Assembly (NCBI GenBank): GCA_934699585.1
Contig: CAKUWY010000019.1
Span: 1-62,792 of the forward strand
Direction: 5' to 3'
Length of the DNA stretch: 62,792 nucleotides
Origin: an uncultured Fibrobacter sp.
GTDB taxonomy: Bacteria > Fibrobacterota > Fibrobacteria > Fibrobacterales > Fibrobacteraceae
Shown: piece by piece, positions 9,224 to 17,894 of the stretch
Position numbering within the stretch: position 1 is the stretch's first letter
How the letters are laid out: each line of letters begins with the position of its first letter
Notes under the pieces: generated by a model
Databases searched by the model: none
Seen by the model: only the letters and a program-made list of their open reading frames with translations
Told to the model about the DNA's origin: nothing
Program-made: the position numbers and the translations under genes

Positions 9224-10093
9224 ATGAGCGAAGGCAACATTGAAAAAGGCTTTACTCCTATACGGACTGTTCGGCTAGTGTCGGCCGTGGTTGCCGTTGC
9301 GGGTATGTTCTGCCTGCTGGTCCAGCGTATCTTGTCCATAGCCATGACCATGGCCCAAGAAATTCTGGACCTGGCCTTTGCACGCTACGGTAATTTCACG
9401 GGGCGCTTTGCTGCCAACAACTTTGCCGAAGACAAGAAGCTCCTTTCGATGCTGAACGAACTGAAGGGACTGATTCCTACGGTAGAGACAGCCCTGACCT
9501 TGCTTCTGGTGCTGAGCGTTGTGCTTTTCGTCATTGCCCTGGTGGGGCTTGCTTTGCCGAGGCAGTCGGGGCATGTGCTGGTGGCCTTGAGGCTCTTGAA
9601 GTGGCAACCTGTCGATGGCGAAGGCAATAGCGATGATGAACAGTTGACCTTGAGCCCGGCTTCGTTAAAGAAACTGGGAATTGCTGCCGGAGTAATCGTT
9701 GCTATTGCGTTGGCTTTTTTTGGCATTCGCGGCTGTATGCTGGTTTCCGGCGCCCAGGCTCAAGAAGCTGTCCTTCATGAATTGAATACCAAGGTTCAGG
9801 GCTATATGTCAACCCAGCGTGCCTTCTTTAACAAGAGTAAAGCCCTTGGCAGTGCAAAACAGCTGGGGCTAGACTCCCTCACCGATGGCAAATACTACAC
9901 TTTTAGGGTAGGGCGCAATTACATTGCCGCCGAGTCTAAGGTGGATTTGGAAAATTGCCCTGCAGGCAGTAGTTGGAGGGTGAATGCCAGCGTGAACGGA
10001 TTCCTTTCCAAGGAACTGAAATTCTTCAGTATGCTCCCAAAGAATCGAGATTGCCAAAAATTCAGCCCGAATCTCAAAAACTCAGGACGATAG
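9224..10093 (+). CDS. Hypothetical membrane protein with three helices
   Basis: The 289-residue protein is not recognised. Hydrophobic segments lie at about 19-41 (LVSAVVAVAGMFCLLVQRI), 83-106 (TLLLVLSVVLFVIALVGLAL) and 150-172 (AAGVIVAIALAFFGIRGC). The remaining 115 residues (from ALQAQEAVLHELNTKVQ) form a soluble domain with two cysteines and a pattern (STQRAFFNKSKALGSAKQLG ... YYTFRVGRNYIAAES) that loosely recalls the globular part of type IV pilin-like proteins. That resemblance is weak. It starts after a repeat-filled gap and stands alone between aas and thyA, so context gives no function. Confidence 0.65.
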   Translation: MSEGNIEKGFTPIRTVRLVSAVVAVAGMFCLLVQRILSIAMTMAQEILDLAFARYGNFTGRFAANNFAEDKKLLSMLNELKGLIPTVETALTLLLVLSVVLFVIALVGLALPRQSGHVLVALRLLKWQPVDGEGNSDDEQLTLSPASLKKLGIAAGVIVAIALAFFGIRGCMLVSGAQAQEAVLHELNTKVQGYMSTQRAFFNKSKALGSAKQLGLDSLTDGKYYTFRVGRNYIAAESKVDLENCPAGSSWRVNASVNGFLSKELKFFSMLPKNRDCQKFSPNLKNSGR

Positions 10094-10151
10094 AGTCGTT
10101 TTTTTATACTTTGGTATAGAACGCTTTTACAGGTGGCGTTTTAACCTTGCC

Positions 10152-10171
10152 GTTCCCGCGAATGCGGGAAC
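10152..10171. repeat. Short perfect hairpin after the membrane-protein gene
   Basis: GTTCCCGC and GCGGGAAC form an 8-bp stem with loop GAAT. There is no T-run on either side, so it resembles the dispersed hairpins in this window more than a terminator. Confidence 0.5.
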
Positions 10172-10222
10172 CTGTTGGCTGTATAGGGAGAAATTGGCCG
10201 CCTGGCAAAATAAAAGGATTTT

Positions 10223-11035
10223 ATGCAGCAGTACCTAGACTTGTTGAAAGATATCATGGACAATGGTGTGGACCGTTCCGACCGCACGGGTACGGGGACT
10301 CGTTCCGTTTTTGGCCGCCAGAACCGTTATGACCTTTCCAAGGGATTCCCCTGCCTTACCACCAAGAAACTCCACTTGCGCAGCATCATCCATGAACTGC
10401 TGTGGTTCTTGAAGGGAGATACCAACATCAAGTACCTTCACGACAACAAGGTGACCATTTGGGACGAATGGGCCGACGAGAACGGCGACCTTGGGCCTGT
10501 TTATGGCCACCAGTGGCGCAGCTGGCCTACTCCCGACGGAGGCCACATTGACCAGATCCAGAACCTGATTGACAGCCTCAAGAACAATCCCGATTCCCGT
10601 CGTCATTTGGTGTGCGCCTGGAACGTGGCCGAAGTGAACAAGATGGCCCTGCCGCCTTGCCATTGCCTTTTCCAGTTTTACGTGGGCGGTGTAGGGGAGT
10701 CCGGCAAGCGCAAGCTCAGTTGCCAGCTTTACCAGCGTAGCGCCGACATGTTCTTGGGCGTGCCCTTCAACATTGCGTCCTATTCCCTGTTGACCATGAT
10801 GCTTGCCCAGGTCTGCGGTTACGAGGCAGCCGAGTTCGTGCACACCTTCGGTGACCTCCACCTGTACAGCAACCACTTTGACCAGGCTAAGGAACAGCTT
10901 TCTCGCACGCCCCGCAAGCTCCCCACCATGAAGATGAATCCCGATGTGAAGGACCTTTTTGAATTCAAGTTCGAGGACTTTGAACTCACGGATTACGACC
11001 CGTGGCCCACGATTAAAGCACCGATCGCGGTGTAG
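10223..11035 (+). CDS. thyA: Thymidylate synthase
   Basis: The 270-residue protein is full length for the ThyA family. It shows DRTGTGTRSVFG near the start (dUMP phosphate site), ELLWFLKGDTN, the active-site cysteine in MALPPCHCLFQFYV near 146, SCQLYQRSADMFLGVPFNIASYSLL, and the C-terminal TDYDPWPTIKAPIAV. It converts dUMP and methylene-tetrahydrofolate to dTMP and dihydrofolate. The ATG follows AAAGGA by 6 bases. folA follows on the same strand after a 180-bp repeat-filled gap, matching the pathway because dihydrofolate reductase recycles its product. Confidence 0.97.
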   Translation: MQQYLDLLKDIMDNGVDRSDRTGTGTRSVFGRQNRYDLSKGFPCLTTKKLHLRSIIHELLWFLKGDTNIKYLHDNKVTIWDEWADENGDLGPVYGHQWRSWPTPDGGHIDQIQNLIDSLKNNPDSRRHLVCAWNVAEVNKMALPPCHCLFQFYVGGVGESGKRKLSCQLYQRSADMFLGVPFNIASYSLLTMMLAQVCGYEAAEFVHTFGDLHLYSNHFDQAKEQLSRTPRKLPTMKMNPDVKDLFEFKFEDFELTDYDPWPTIKAPIAV

Positions 11036-11049
11036 GAGGTTCTGGGCTC

Positions 11050-11205
11050 GCTCGTTATACTCGCTTTGAGGTTTGAGGACGCAACCTTTGGTTGCTTTGA
11101 GCAAAAAAAGACGGCTGTGCCGCAGATTAATTTGCTTGAAGGTTCAGAAAGCTGTGCTCATACCTCAAAGGGGCTTTAGCCCCGACCTCACACCTCAAAC
11201 CCTAA
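11050..11205. repeat. Hairpin-TTTGAGG repeat cluster between thyA and folA
   Basis: Small hairpins (GCAACC-TTT-GGTTGC, GGGGC-TTTA-GCCCC, CGGC-TGT-GCCG) are interspersed with TTTGAGG, or its complement CCTCAAA. The same arrangement with different stems occurs at 36147-36342, 47170-47285 and 49255-49285. Confidence 0.65.
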
Positions 11206-11213
11206 GTTTTACT

Positions 11214-11702
11214 ATGCTCATCTCCGCAATTGTCGCTGTTTCTGAAAATAACGTCATCGGTCGTGACGGTCACTTGCCGTGGCATCTGTCCGCTGACCTC
11301 AAGCGTTTCAAGGCCATCACTACGGGCCATTCCATTATTCTTGGCCGTAAGAACTACGACGACATCGGGCGACCCTTGCCGAACCGAACCAACTACGTGC
11401 TGACCCGAAATGCTTCTTTCGAGGCTCCCGGCTGCATCGTGTGTCCTTCGCTGGAAAACGCTCTGGAACAGGCGGAGGCTGCAGGCGAGACGGAATGCTT
11501 TATCATCGGCGGTGCTGCCGTCTATCGCGAAGCCATGCCCAGGGTGAAAAAGCTTTACCTGACCAAGGTGCTTTCCCAGGTTCAAGGGGACGTGTTTTTC
11601 CCGGAATGGGGAGACGGCTGGCGTATGGTCAGCGAAGAGGCGTTCCCTGCCGACGAAAAAAACGATTTTCCGACGGCATTCCAGGTGTGGGAGCGGGACT
11701 GA
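11214..11702 (+). CDS. folA: Dihydrofolate reductase
   Basis: Starting at the ATG at 11214 gives a 162-residue protein of normal DHFR length: LISAIVAVSENNVIGRDGHLPWHLSADLKRFK (substrate and NADPH loop with LPWHL), TTGHSIILGRKNYDDIG, NYVLTR and the ECFIIGGAAVYREAMP block near 100. Upstream in-frame codons would translate repeat DNA and were not used. It reduces dihydrofolate to tetrahydrofolate, working with ThyA upstream. No clear ribosome binding site is visible before the start, since the leader is repeat sequence. Confidence 0.95.
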   Translation: MLISAIVAVSENNVIGRDGHLPWHLSADLKRFKAITTGHSIILGRKNYDDIGRPLPNRTNYVLTRNASFEAPGCIVCPSLENALEQAEAAGETECFIIGGAAVYREAMPRVKKLYLTKVLSQVQGDVFFPEWGDGWRMVSEEAFPADEKNDFPTAFQVWERD

Positions 11703-11721
11703 TTTTTAAGGGAGGTGCCCT

Positions 11722-12990
11722 ATGATTGAATTCAACGAATTCTACAAGCTGGCCGCGGCATTGGGCATCGGCTTTATCATCGGCATGCAGCGGGAGAAAT
11801 CCTACTCCGAAAGCGCAAGCCGCCACCCCGCAGGGGTGCGCACCTTCTCCATCATAAGCCTCTGTGGCGCTTTGGCATCGTTCCTTTCGGAACTCATGAG
11901 TTCCGTGGCCCCCTTCATCACTGGCTTTGTGGTGGTGGGCCTCCTTCTGGTGGCAAGCCACGTGGCCCACGGCTTTGTGAACAAGGAAGAAGACGGCCTG
12001 ACCACCAGCTTTGCTCTCATCGTGGTGTACTTCTTGGGAGCGCTGTGCTGGTATAACCGGCTGCTGGAATCTTGCATTTTGATGATTGTCATCGTGTGGC
12101 TCTTGACGTTGAAACGGCAGCTCCACGAGTTTGCCAGCCGGATTTCTACCGAAGACATTATCGCCACGGTGAAGTTTGCCGTCATTTCTCTGATGGTCTT
12201 GCCCTTCTTGCCGAACCAGGCCTACGGACCTGCAGGGCTTGAGGTCCTGAATCCCCACACCATCTGGCTCTTTGTGGTCTTTATCTGCGGTATCGGCTTT
12301 GTAGGCTATATCTTGATTAAGCTGGTGGGACCCGGCAAGGGTATTTGGCTCACGGGACTTTTAGGGGGCCTGGCCAGCAGTACTGCCCTGACGCTGAACC
12401 TTGCAGGCCGCAGCCGCGAGAACGAAGATTACTCCGGAAACTTTGCGCTGGGAATCGTGCTCAGTTGGGCGGTGATGTATGTGCGCCTTTACCTGATTTG
12501 CATTGTACTGGTGCCAGAGCTTGCAAAGCCATTGGCACTTCCGCTCCTGTTGCCTGCGGTGCCAGCATTGCTATACGCTTTCTACCTAAAAGTCAAGGAC
12601 GGCATGGACCACAAGGCGAAGAACTCGACCTTCAACAATCCTTTCAATCTGCTCCCGGCCATCAAGTTTGGTATCGTGTTTACGGCAGTCATGTTTGTGG
12701 CCAATGCGGCCCGGGTCTATCTGGGTTCGGGAGCCCTTTTGGCCTGCAGTTTTCTGGGCGGTGCTGCCGAAATGGATGCGGTGGCATTCTCCCTGTTGGA
12801 CATGAGCATGAAGTCGAGCTTACCAGTGCAAGAACTGGTGCTTGCCATGCTGCTTGCAAGCCTTGCCAACACCCTTACCAAGGGCGGTCTTGTGTGCGTG
12901 CTGGGGGCAAAGTCCATGCGGAAGCCTATTTTGCCTGCGGTGGTGCTGATTTGCCTCTGCACGGCGGGACTCATCGGTTTTTACCTGTAA
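11722..12990 (+). CDS. MgtC/SapB-family membrane protein with DUF4010 domain
   Basis: The 422-residue polytopic protein has an N-terminal MgtC-like part (about 1-140; LAAALGIGFIIGMQREK, GVRTFSIISLCGALASFL) and a C-terminal DUF4010-like part (about 180-420; GLLGGLASSTALTLNLAGRSRE, ALLACSFLGGAAEMDAVAFSLLDMS). About 11 hydrophobic segments are visible. MgtC-domain proteins are tied to growth at low magnesium and ATP synthase control in some pathogens; the role of DUF4010 fusions is unknown. A strong ribosome site (GGGAGGT) lies 7 bases before the ATG and it starts 19 bp after folA, so the two may be cotranscribed. Confidence 0.85.
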   Translation: MIEFNEFYKLAAALGIGFIIGMQREKSYSESASRHPAGVRTFSIISLCGALASFLSELMSSVAPFITGFVVVGLLLVASHVAHGFVNKEEDGLTTSFALIVVYFLGALCWYNRLLESCILMIVIVWLLTLKRQLHEFASRISTEDIIATVKFAVISLMVLPFLPNQAYGPAGLEVLNPHTIWLFVVFICGIGFVGYILIKLVGPGKGIWLTGLLGGLASSTALTLNLAGRSRENEDYSGNFALGIVLSWAVMYVRLYLICIVLVPELAKPLALPLLLPAVPALLYAFYLKVKDGMDHKAKNSTFNNPFNLLPAIKFGIVFTAVMFVANAARVYLGSGALLACSFLGGAAEMDAVAFSLLDMSMKSSLPVQELVLAMLLASLANTLTKGGLVCVLGAKSMRKPILPAVVLICLCTAGLIGFYL

Positions 12991-13060
12991 ATTTTGAAAG
13001 GGCCCTTGCCCGGAATTCCTAAAGACTTTATTTTTAGGAACGGAAACTAAAGAGGTTATT

Positions 13061-13981
13061 ATGCGAGTATTCGTCACTGGCGGAACAGGATTTATCGGTC
13101 ACTACGTAGTCCGCGCCCTTTTGGAAAAAGGTCACGAGGTGGTTATCGCTACAAGGCATCCTAACAAGGTGCCAAGCCTGCGTTCCCAGCCCAGTGTGAG
13201 TTTCGTAGAAGCCTCCCTGACCGACTTTGACAAGCTTGCCAAGGGGCTGGAAGGGTGTGACGCCTGTATCCATATCGCTCTTGGCTGGGGCGAGACCCCC
13301 AGCACCATGCTGATGAACGACACCCGCGCTACCGTTTTCTTGCTGGAAAACGCTGCCAAGGCGGGCTGCAAGAAGTTTATCTATACCTCCAGTACGGCGG
13401 CCATGGGCGTGATGCGGCCCTCTATGCGCGAAGTGACCAGCAATCTGCCTCTGGACCTGTACGGCGCCACCAAGGCGGCGGGGGAGGCCTACGTGCTCGG
13501 GTTCCGCAGAGGCTACGGAGAGCAGTTCCCCGAAGTCTCCATGAAACGCAACATCATCCGTCCGGGCTACACCTTCGGTAACCCAGCTTTCCCCGACGGA
13601 TGTTCCCAGCCGGACCGCCGTTTCTTTGAAATGGCCCGTGCCGTCAAGGAAGACAAGGACATTCATATCGTGAAAAACGACGGTACCCAGTTTATCCACG
13701 CAAGCCAGCAGGCCATGCTCTACATGAACCTGCTGGAATCCGACAAGAACGAGGAAATCTACCTGGGTCTTGGCAACGTGTGGGTTGGCTGGAAAGAAAT
13801 CGCGGAACTGATGATTGCCCAGAAGCCTGGCTGCAAGTCCAAGATTGTAGAGAAAGACCTGGGCTGGGACGACGATCCCATGCGCTTTGACGTACAAAAA
13901 ATCAAAGACCATTTTGGTCTGGTCTTTGATGCTCACGAATTCCTGGAAGGCCACGTGAAGTGGACCTATAGCCAAGTCTAG
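13061..13981 (+). CDS. NAD(P)-dependent epimerase/dehydratase (extended SDR)
   Basis: The 306-residue protein begins with the Rossmann motif GGTGFIGHYVV (residues 7-13) and has IYTSSTAAMG with the catalytic serine or threonine, YGATKAAGE giving the YxxxK pair near 134-138, and IIRPGYTFG. This is the extended short-chain dehydrogenase fold used for nucleotide-sugar or other sugar modification. The substrate cannot be told. A hairpin TCCTAAA...TTTTAGGA lies upstream (about 13016-13038). It converges with the metallochaperone gene, leaving only 1 bp between the two stops. Confidence 0.88.
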   Translation: MRVFVTGGTGFIGHYVVRALLEKGHEVVIATRHPNKVPSLRSQPSVSFVEASLTDFDKLAKGLEGCDACIHIALGWGETPSTMLMNDTRATVFLLENAAKAGCKKFIYTSSTAAMGVMRPSMREVTSNLPLDLYGATKAAGEAYVLGFRRGYGEQFPEVSMKRNIIRPGYTFGNPAFPDGCSQPDRRFFEMARAVKEDKDIHIVKNDGTQFIHASQQAMLYMNLLESDKNEEIYLGLGNVWVGWKEIAELMIAQKPGCKSKIVEKDLGWDDDPMRFDVQKIKDHFGLVFDAHEFLEGHVKWTYSQV

Positions 13982-13982
13982 G

Positions 13983-15278
13983 CTATTCTTTTTCCAGGCA
14001 GTTGTCCATAGCGGCGATAATTTTTTTCTTGTCCATGTGCTGGCCGATAAAGACCAGACGGTTGGTGCGGTCGCCGTATTTTTCGTCCCAGATGTTCTTG
14101 AGCTGCGGGTTTTCGCGCAGTAGCTGGTCTTGCACGGCCTTGCTTTCGGCGGCGAACCAGCGCCCGAAATTCTGGGCGGAGGCCTGCTTGCCCGCCTGTT
14201 CGAACAGGTAGCTCTCTGTCGGTTCGTCGCTGAACCACATGAGACCCTTGGTACGGATGATGCAGCTGGGATAGTCGTCCAAGAATTCTTCGAACTTTTT
14301 GCGGTTCACAGGCGGGCGGCGCTCATACACAAAGGTGCTGATGCCGTATTCGTCGCCATGGGGATGGTCCTTGTCGTGGTGGTGACCGCAGTGGCAGACC
14401 CCGTGTTCGTGGTCGCAGTGGCTGTGGTCTTCTTCATCGTGGTCATCGTGATGGTGGTGATGCTCGTGGTCGTCATGGTCGTGGTCATCGTGGTCGTGAT
14501 GATGATGTTCATGCTCGTCATGGTCGTCGTCATCCATGTCGTTGTCCGTCTTGTTGAGCTCGATGGCCCAACGGCTGGACTCCGCCACCTTCTCGAAATC
14601 GAACAGCTTGGTGTCCAGGACTTCTTTCATGTCCACCTTGCCGAAGTTGGTCTCAATCATCTTGGCGGTGGGCTGCAAGGCCTTCACTACGGCCTTCACG
14701 TGTTCCAGGTCGCCCTTGGAAAGCATGTCCACCTTGTTCAAGATAACCGTATTGCAGAATTCGATCTGCTGGATCAAGAGGTTTGCGATGTCTTCTTCTT
14801 CCAGGTCCTTGTCCAGGAGCTTTTCGCCGCCGCCGAACTCGTCGGCCAGGCGGAGCGCGTCCACCACGGCGGCGATATTGTCCAGGTGGCAGGCCAGGCG
14901 CTGGCCGTTCTTGCCCTGCAGCTGGCTTCCGGCCATGCAGATGGTCTGGGCGATAGGTACCGGTTCGCAGATGCCGCTGGCTTCAATCAGTATGTAGTCG
15001 AACTTGCCCATCTCCAGGATTTCGGCAATCTGTTCCAGCAAATCTGCCTTCAGGGAGCAGCAGATGCAGCCGTTGCTGAGGGGAACTACCTTTCCGGAAT
15101 CTTCCTTGGTGATGTTTCCGCCTTTCTCGATGAGGGTCTGGTCAATGTTCACCTCGCCGATATCGTTTACGATAACGGCCACGTGGTAGCCCTGCTGGTT
15201 GTTGAGGATGTAGTTGAGAAGGGTGGTTTTTCCGGCTCCGAGGTAACCGGTGAGCAGCGTAATAGGTACTGATTTCAT
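13983..15278 (-). CDS. COG0523 / CobW-family GTP-dependent metallochaperone with His-rich linker
   Basis: Taking the ATG at 15278 (MKSVPITLL) gives 431 residues. The G3E GTPase domain has Walker A GYLGAGKT (11-18), the metal motif NGCICCSL (CxCC at 71-74) and NKVDML. A linker at about 250-318 is packed with His, Asp and Glu (repeats of DDHDEHEHHHHDHD type, then HCDHEHGVCHCGHHHDKDH), followed by the CobW C-terminal domain. This is the form of zinc chaperones (ZNG1/YjiA/YeiR group), with the linker as a metal reservoir. The metal is inferred to be Zn. An Rrf2-type regulator lies 57 bp upstream on the same strand. Confidence 0.9.
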   Translation of the reverse strand: MKSVPITLLTGYLGAGKTTLLNYILNNQQGYHVAVIVNDIGEVNIDQTLIEKGGNITKEDSGKVVPLSNGCICCSLKADLLEQIAEILEMGKFDYILIEASGICEPVPIAQTICMAGSQLQGKNGQRLACHLDNIAAVVDALRLADEFGGGEKLLDKDLEEEDIANLLIQQIEFCNTVILNKVDMLSKGDLEHVKAVVKALQPTAKMIETNFGKVDMKEVLDTKLFDFEKVAESSRWAIELNKTDNDMDDDDHDEHEHHHHDHDDHDHDDHEHHHHHDDHDEEDHSHCDHEHGVCHCGHHHDKDHPHGDEYGISTFVYERRPPVNRKKFEEFLDDYPSCIIRTKGLMWFSDEPTESYLFEQAGKQASAQNFGRWFAAESKAVQDQLLRENPQLKNIWDEKYGDRTNRLVFIGQHMDKKKIIAAMDNCLEKE

Positions 15279-15335
15279 TTTGATTCCTTTGAATTGCAAG
15301 CGCCCACTGCTCGTAGTGAAAACAGTGGAGCTTGC

Positions 15336-15794
15336 TTAATGTTCACAGTTCCAGTCTTTTCCGATACCCGAAGTGCCGCGGACCTTCAAGGCCTTTTTTG
15401 CCAGCTGGTCCAGCCTGACGCTTCCCAGGTAATCGCGGATGACCCGGTCCAGTTCAGTCCACACGGGGAGCGTGACGCAGATGGCGGCACGCTTGCAGGC
15501 GTTCTTCTTGTCGTCAAGGCAAGCCACGGGCGCAACAGAGGTTTCCGTCAGGGAGAGTATATCCCAGACGCTGCATTCCTTGGGGTTGCACTTGAGCCTG
15601 TATCCGCCAGTTTTTCCGCGGGCACCCTCCAGGAATTTCCCGCGGACAAGTGTCCCGAGAATCCCTTCCAGGTACTTTTCGGAAATCTGTTGGTGGGTGG
15701 ACAGGTCCTGGAGTTTCACGAATTCCCCCTCCTTGCGGGAGGCAAGGTCTATCATGACTCTCAAGGCGTACCGCCCCTTGGTGGAAATGCGCAT
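15336..15794 (-). CDS. Rrf2/IscR-family transcriptional regulator
   Basis: The 152-residue protein starts MRISTKGRYALRVMIDLA, the signature of the Rrf2 winged helix, with LSTHQQISEKYLEGILGTLVRGKFL as recognition region and GARGKTGGYRL as wing. Three cysteines near 97-112 (C-x7-C-x5-C) sit where IscR-type proteins hold a [2Fe-2S] cluster, so it probably senses iron-sulfur or redox state. It lies between purC (18 bp upstream) and the COG0523 gene on the same strand. Regulation of the metallochaperone is a reasonable but untested inference. Confidence 0.88.
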   Translation of the reverse strand: MRISTKGRYALRVMIDLASRKEGEFVKLQDLSTHQQISEKYLEGILGTLVRGKFLEGARGKTGGYRLKCNPKECSVWDILSLTETSVAPVACLDDKKNACKRAAICVTLPVWTELDRVIRDYLGSVRLDQLAKKALKVRGTSGIGKDWNCEH

Positions 15795-15812
15795 GGCTTG
15801 CGATTCGGTTTG

Positions 15813-16697
15813 TTACAGTTCGGGCTGCTTGCCAGTGAGGCGCACGAAGATTTCTTCGTACTTGGCAAGCGTGTTCTTCACCACGTCGGCAGGGATTTCC
15901 GGACCCGGGTAGGTCTTGCCCCAGTCGAGAGTTTCGAGCCAGTCGCGAACGTACTGCTTGTCGAAGCTTTCCTGGTTCTTGCCCACCTGGTACTTGTCTG
16001 CGGGCCAGTAGCGGCTGGAGTCCGGCGTGAGCACTTCGTCGATAAGGATGGTTTCGCCATCGATTTCACCGAATTCGAACTTGGTATCGGCGAGGATGAT
16101 GCCCTTGCTTGCGGCGTAATCGCGGGCCTTCGTGTAGATGTCCAAAGACATGTCGCGAAGGGTCGTTGCGACCTTTTCGCCAACGATAGCGAAAGTCTGT
16201 TCGAAGCTGATGTTCTCGTCGTGGCCGACGTCGGGCTTGGTGCTCGGCGTGTAGAGCGGCTTTTCCAGCTTCTGGCAGAGCTGTAGGCCTTCCGGGAGAA
16301 CGTGACCGCAGATGCGGCCCGTCTTCTGGTAGTCCTTCCAGCCGGAACCCACGATGTAGCCGCGGACGATGCATTCCACGGAATGGCGGTGGGCCTTTTT
16401 GACGATCATGGAACGGCCGCGGAGGTAGTCGGCGTGCTTCTTCAAGACTGCCGGGTATTCGTTCACGTCGGCGGTGATGAGGTGGTTCTTCATGCCGAGG
16501 TGCTGGAACCAGAACAGCGAAAGCTGGTTGAGGATTTTGCCCTTACCAGGAATCGGGGTGGGGAGCACCACGTCAAAAGCGGAAAGACGGTCGCTGGCGA
16601 CCATCAGGAAGCTGTCGCCCAGGTCGTACATGTCGCGTACTTTGCCCTGGTGGAACAGCGGAACTTCGGTAATGGGGGTATCAAATTTTAGACTCAT
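15813..16697 (-). CDS. purC: Phosphoribosylaminoimidazole-succinocarboxamide synthase
   Basis: The 294-residue protein has the SAICAR synthetase pattern of the longer (about 300 aa) type: PLFHQGKVRDMYDLGDSFLMVASDRLSAFDVV at the N-terminus, VECIVRGYIVGSGWKDYQ, LADTKFEFG and LIDEVLTPDSSRYWPADKY. It joins CAIR and aspartate in de novo purine synthesis. It starts 54 bp downstream of a terminator and is followed by the Rrf2 gene on the same strand. Confidence 0.96.
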   Translation of the reverse strand: MSLKFDTPITEVPLFHQGKVRDMYDLGDSFLMVASDRLSAFDVVLPTPIPGKGKILNQLSLFWFQHLGMKNHLITADVNEYPAVLKKHADYLRGRSMIVKKAHRHSVECIVRGYIVGSGWKDYQKTGRICGHVLPEGLQLCQKLEKPLYTPSTKPDVGHDENISFEQTFAIVGEKVATTLRDMSLDIYTKARDYAASKGIILADTKFEFGEIDGETILIDEVLTPDSSRYWPADKYQVGKNQESFDKQYVRDWLETLDWGKTYPGPEIPADVVKNTLAKYEEIFVRLTGKQPEL

Positions 16698-16750
16698 AGT
16701 GAGTCCAAATATAGGAAAAGGGTAGGGGGTTGGCTGCCTAAAATGAACAA

Positions 16751-16776
16751 AGCGTGCCCGTAACCACGGACACGCT
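16751..16776 (-). terminator. Rho-independent terminator of the upstream lipoprotein gene
   Basis: On the minus strand an 11-bp stem (AGCGTGTCCGT with ACGGGCACGCT, loop GGTT, one G-U pair) is followed by TTGTTCATTTT. It lies 26 bp after the stop of the lipoprotein gene and before purC. Confidence 0.7.
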
Positions 16777-16801
16777 GGACGATTCTCATATAATTACGGA
16801 T

Positions 16802-17764
16802 CTATCCGCAGAAGCTGCTACTTTTGGCTGTTTCGAACCATTCGTCTCTGTCTGCGTCATTTTCTGTTTCTTCTTCGGAGGTCACAAAAATGGATCCTTC
16901 GCATTTTGCATTCTCTTCTTCTGCTGCACTTTCTTGGCATAGGTCTTCCATGAACATATTGGTTCTTGTTTCTGTAACGATGGTAAGCGTCGAGCCCGAC
17001 CAGGTATAGGTTATCTTTTCATCCATCATTCCTGCGATGTTCCCTTCGACCACCCAGGTGTTGTCTGTCTTTTCGAAGTCACACTTGTTTTCTTTAGCTT
17101 CCGAACCCGAAGATTCTGGCTCGCTTGCGTTAGCCTTGATTTCCAAATCTTTTTCGTCGGTGCATTCAGCCTTAATGTCCTTGAGAGTCTTATCATCAAT
17201 CACAACGGTATTTGTTGCGAATTTTTGCCAATGCTTTCCTCCTTCGCAGATACCGCCACTTGCGTATTGTTTGCACAAATCTGCACTCTTATAGTCGGAC
17301 GCAACCCTCATCCTGTAGATGTTGATAGAATCTCCGTCTTCGGTCCATTCGTAGAACTGACGATAGTCGTCGCCTTCTTTTTCAACAATCCAAAGACCGT
17401 CATTGATGTCGCAGTAAACCTTGGCTCCGGAATCGTCGCCGGAAGAATCTCCATCGTCATCGGCAGAAGTCTTGCCACCATCGTCGTCGGAGTTTTTCGA
17501 GTTGTCCTTGCTGGAGGAATTCTCATCATTTTTCACCCATTCTCCGGATTGACAGGTGTAGGTGGCGTTGTCGTCTTTCACGAACCCGACGGTGCCTTCG
17601 GCGGTCTTTGCGCAAAGACCCAGTTCGTCGAAGGTCTGGACTTCGAAGTCGGGTGTGGCGGTTTTGCTGTCAGAGCCGCTGGAGCTGTCGTCGCCGCAGG
17701 CAACGAGACTCATCAGGAGGGCAGTGGAAACGACGGAAATGCCGGCGTAGAGACTCTTTTTCAT
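16802..17764 (-). CDS. Secreted lipoprotein with Ser/Asp-rich linker
   Basis: The 320-residue product has a lipoprotein signal (SLYAGISVVSTALLMSLVAC, Cys near 23) followed by GDDSSSGSDSK, a form shared with other lipoproteins here. A small module with CAKTAEGTVGF and ATYTCQSGEWVK (about 52-80) looks like the Cys-bracketed motif common in Fibrobacter surface proteins. A Ser/Asp/Asn-rich linker follows (about 83-115). The remaining 200 residues contain about ten cysteines and two similar blocks (DINDGLWIVEKEGDDYRQFYEWTEDGDSINIYRM and FEKTDNTWVVEGNIAGMMDEKITYTWSGSTLTIVT), suggesting an internal duplication of a beta-rich domain. Function is unknown; probably surface-exposed. Confidence 0.75.
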   Translation of the reverse strand: MKKSLYAGISVVSTALLMSLVACGDDSSSGSDSKTATPDFEVQTFDELGLCAKTAEGTVGFVKDDNATYTCQSGEWVKNDENSSSKDNSKNSDDDGGKTSADDDGDSSGDDSGAKVYCDINDGLWIVEKEGDDYRQFYEWTEDGDSINIYRMRVASDYKSADLCKQYASGGICEGGKHWQKFATNTVVIDDKTLKDIKAECTDEKDLEIKANASEPESSGSEAKENKCDFEKTDNTWVVEGNIAGMMDEKITYTWSGSTLTIVTETRTNMFMEDLCQESAAEEENAKCEGSIFVTSEEETENDADRDEWFETAKSSSFCG

Positions 17765-17894
17765 GGTGTTTCTCCTCTATTAAATAAACCTTAATGTAAT
17801 CTAAGAAAAAAATTGGCGGATTTATCATTTTTTTTGAAAAATTTGTGCGAAATATCTAAATTTGCCATTTATCGGTACCATTTTAGGGTAATTC

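Noticed and set aside
14130..15272. 380-codon Val-rich open frame opposite the COG0523 gene
   Set aside because: The Val/Met-rich stretch is the complement of the His/Asp codons in the metal linker.
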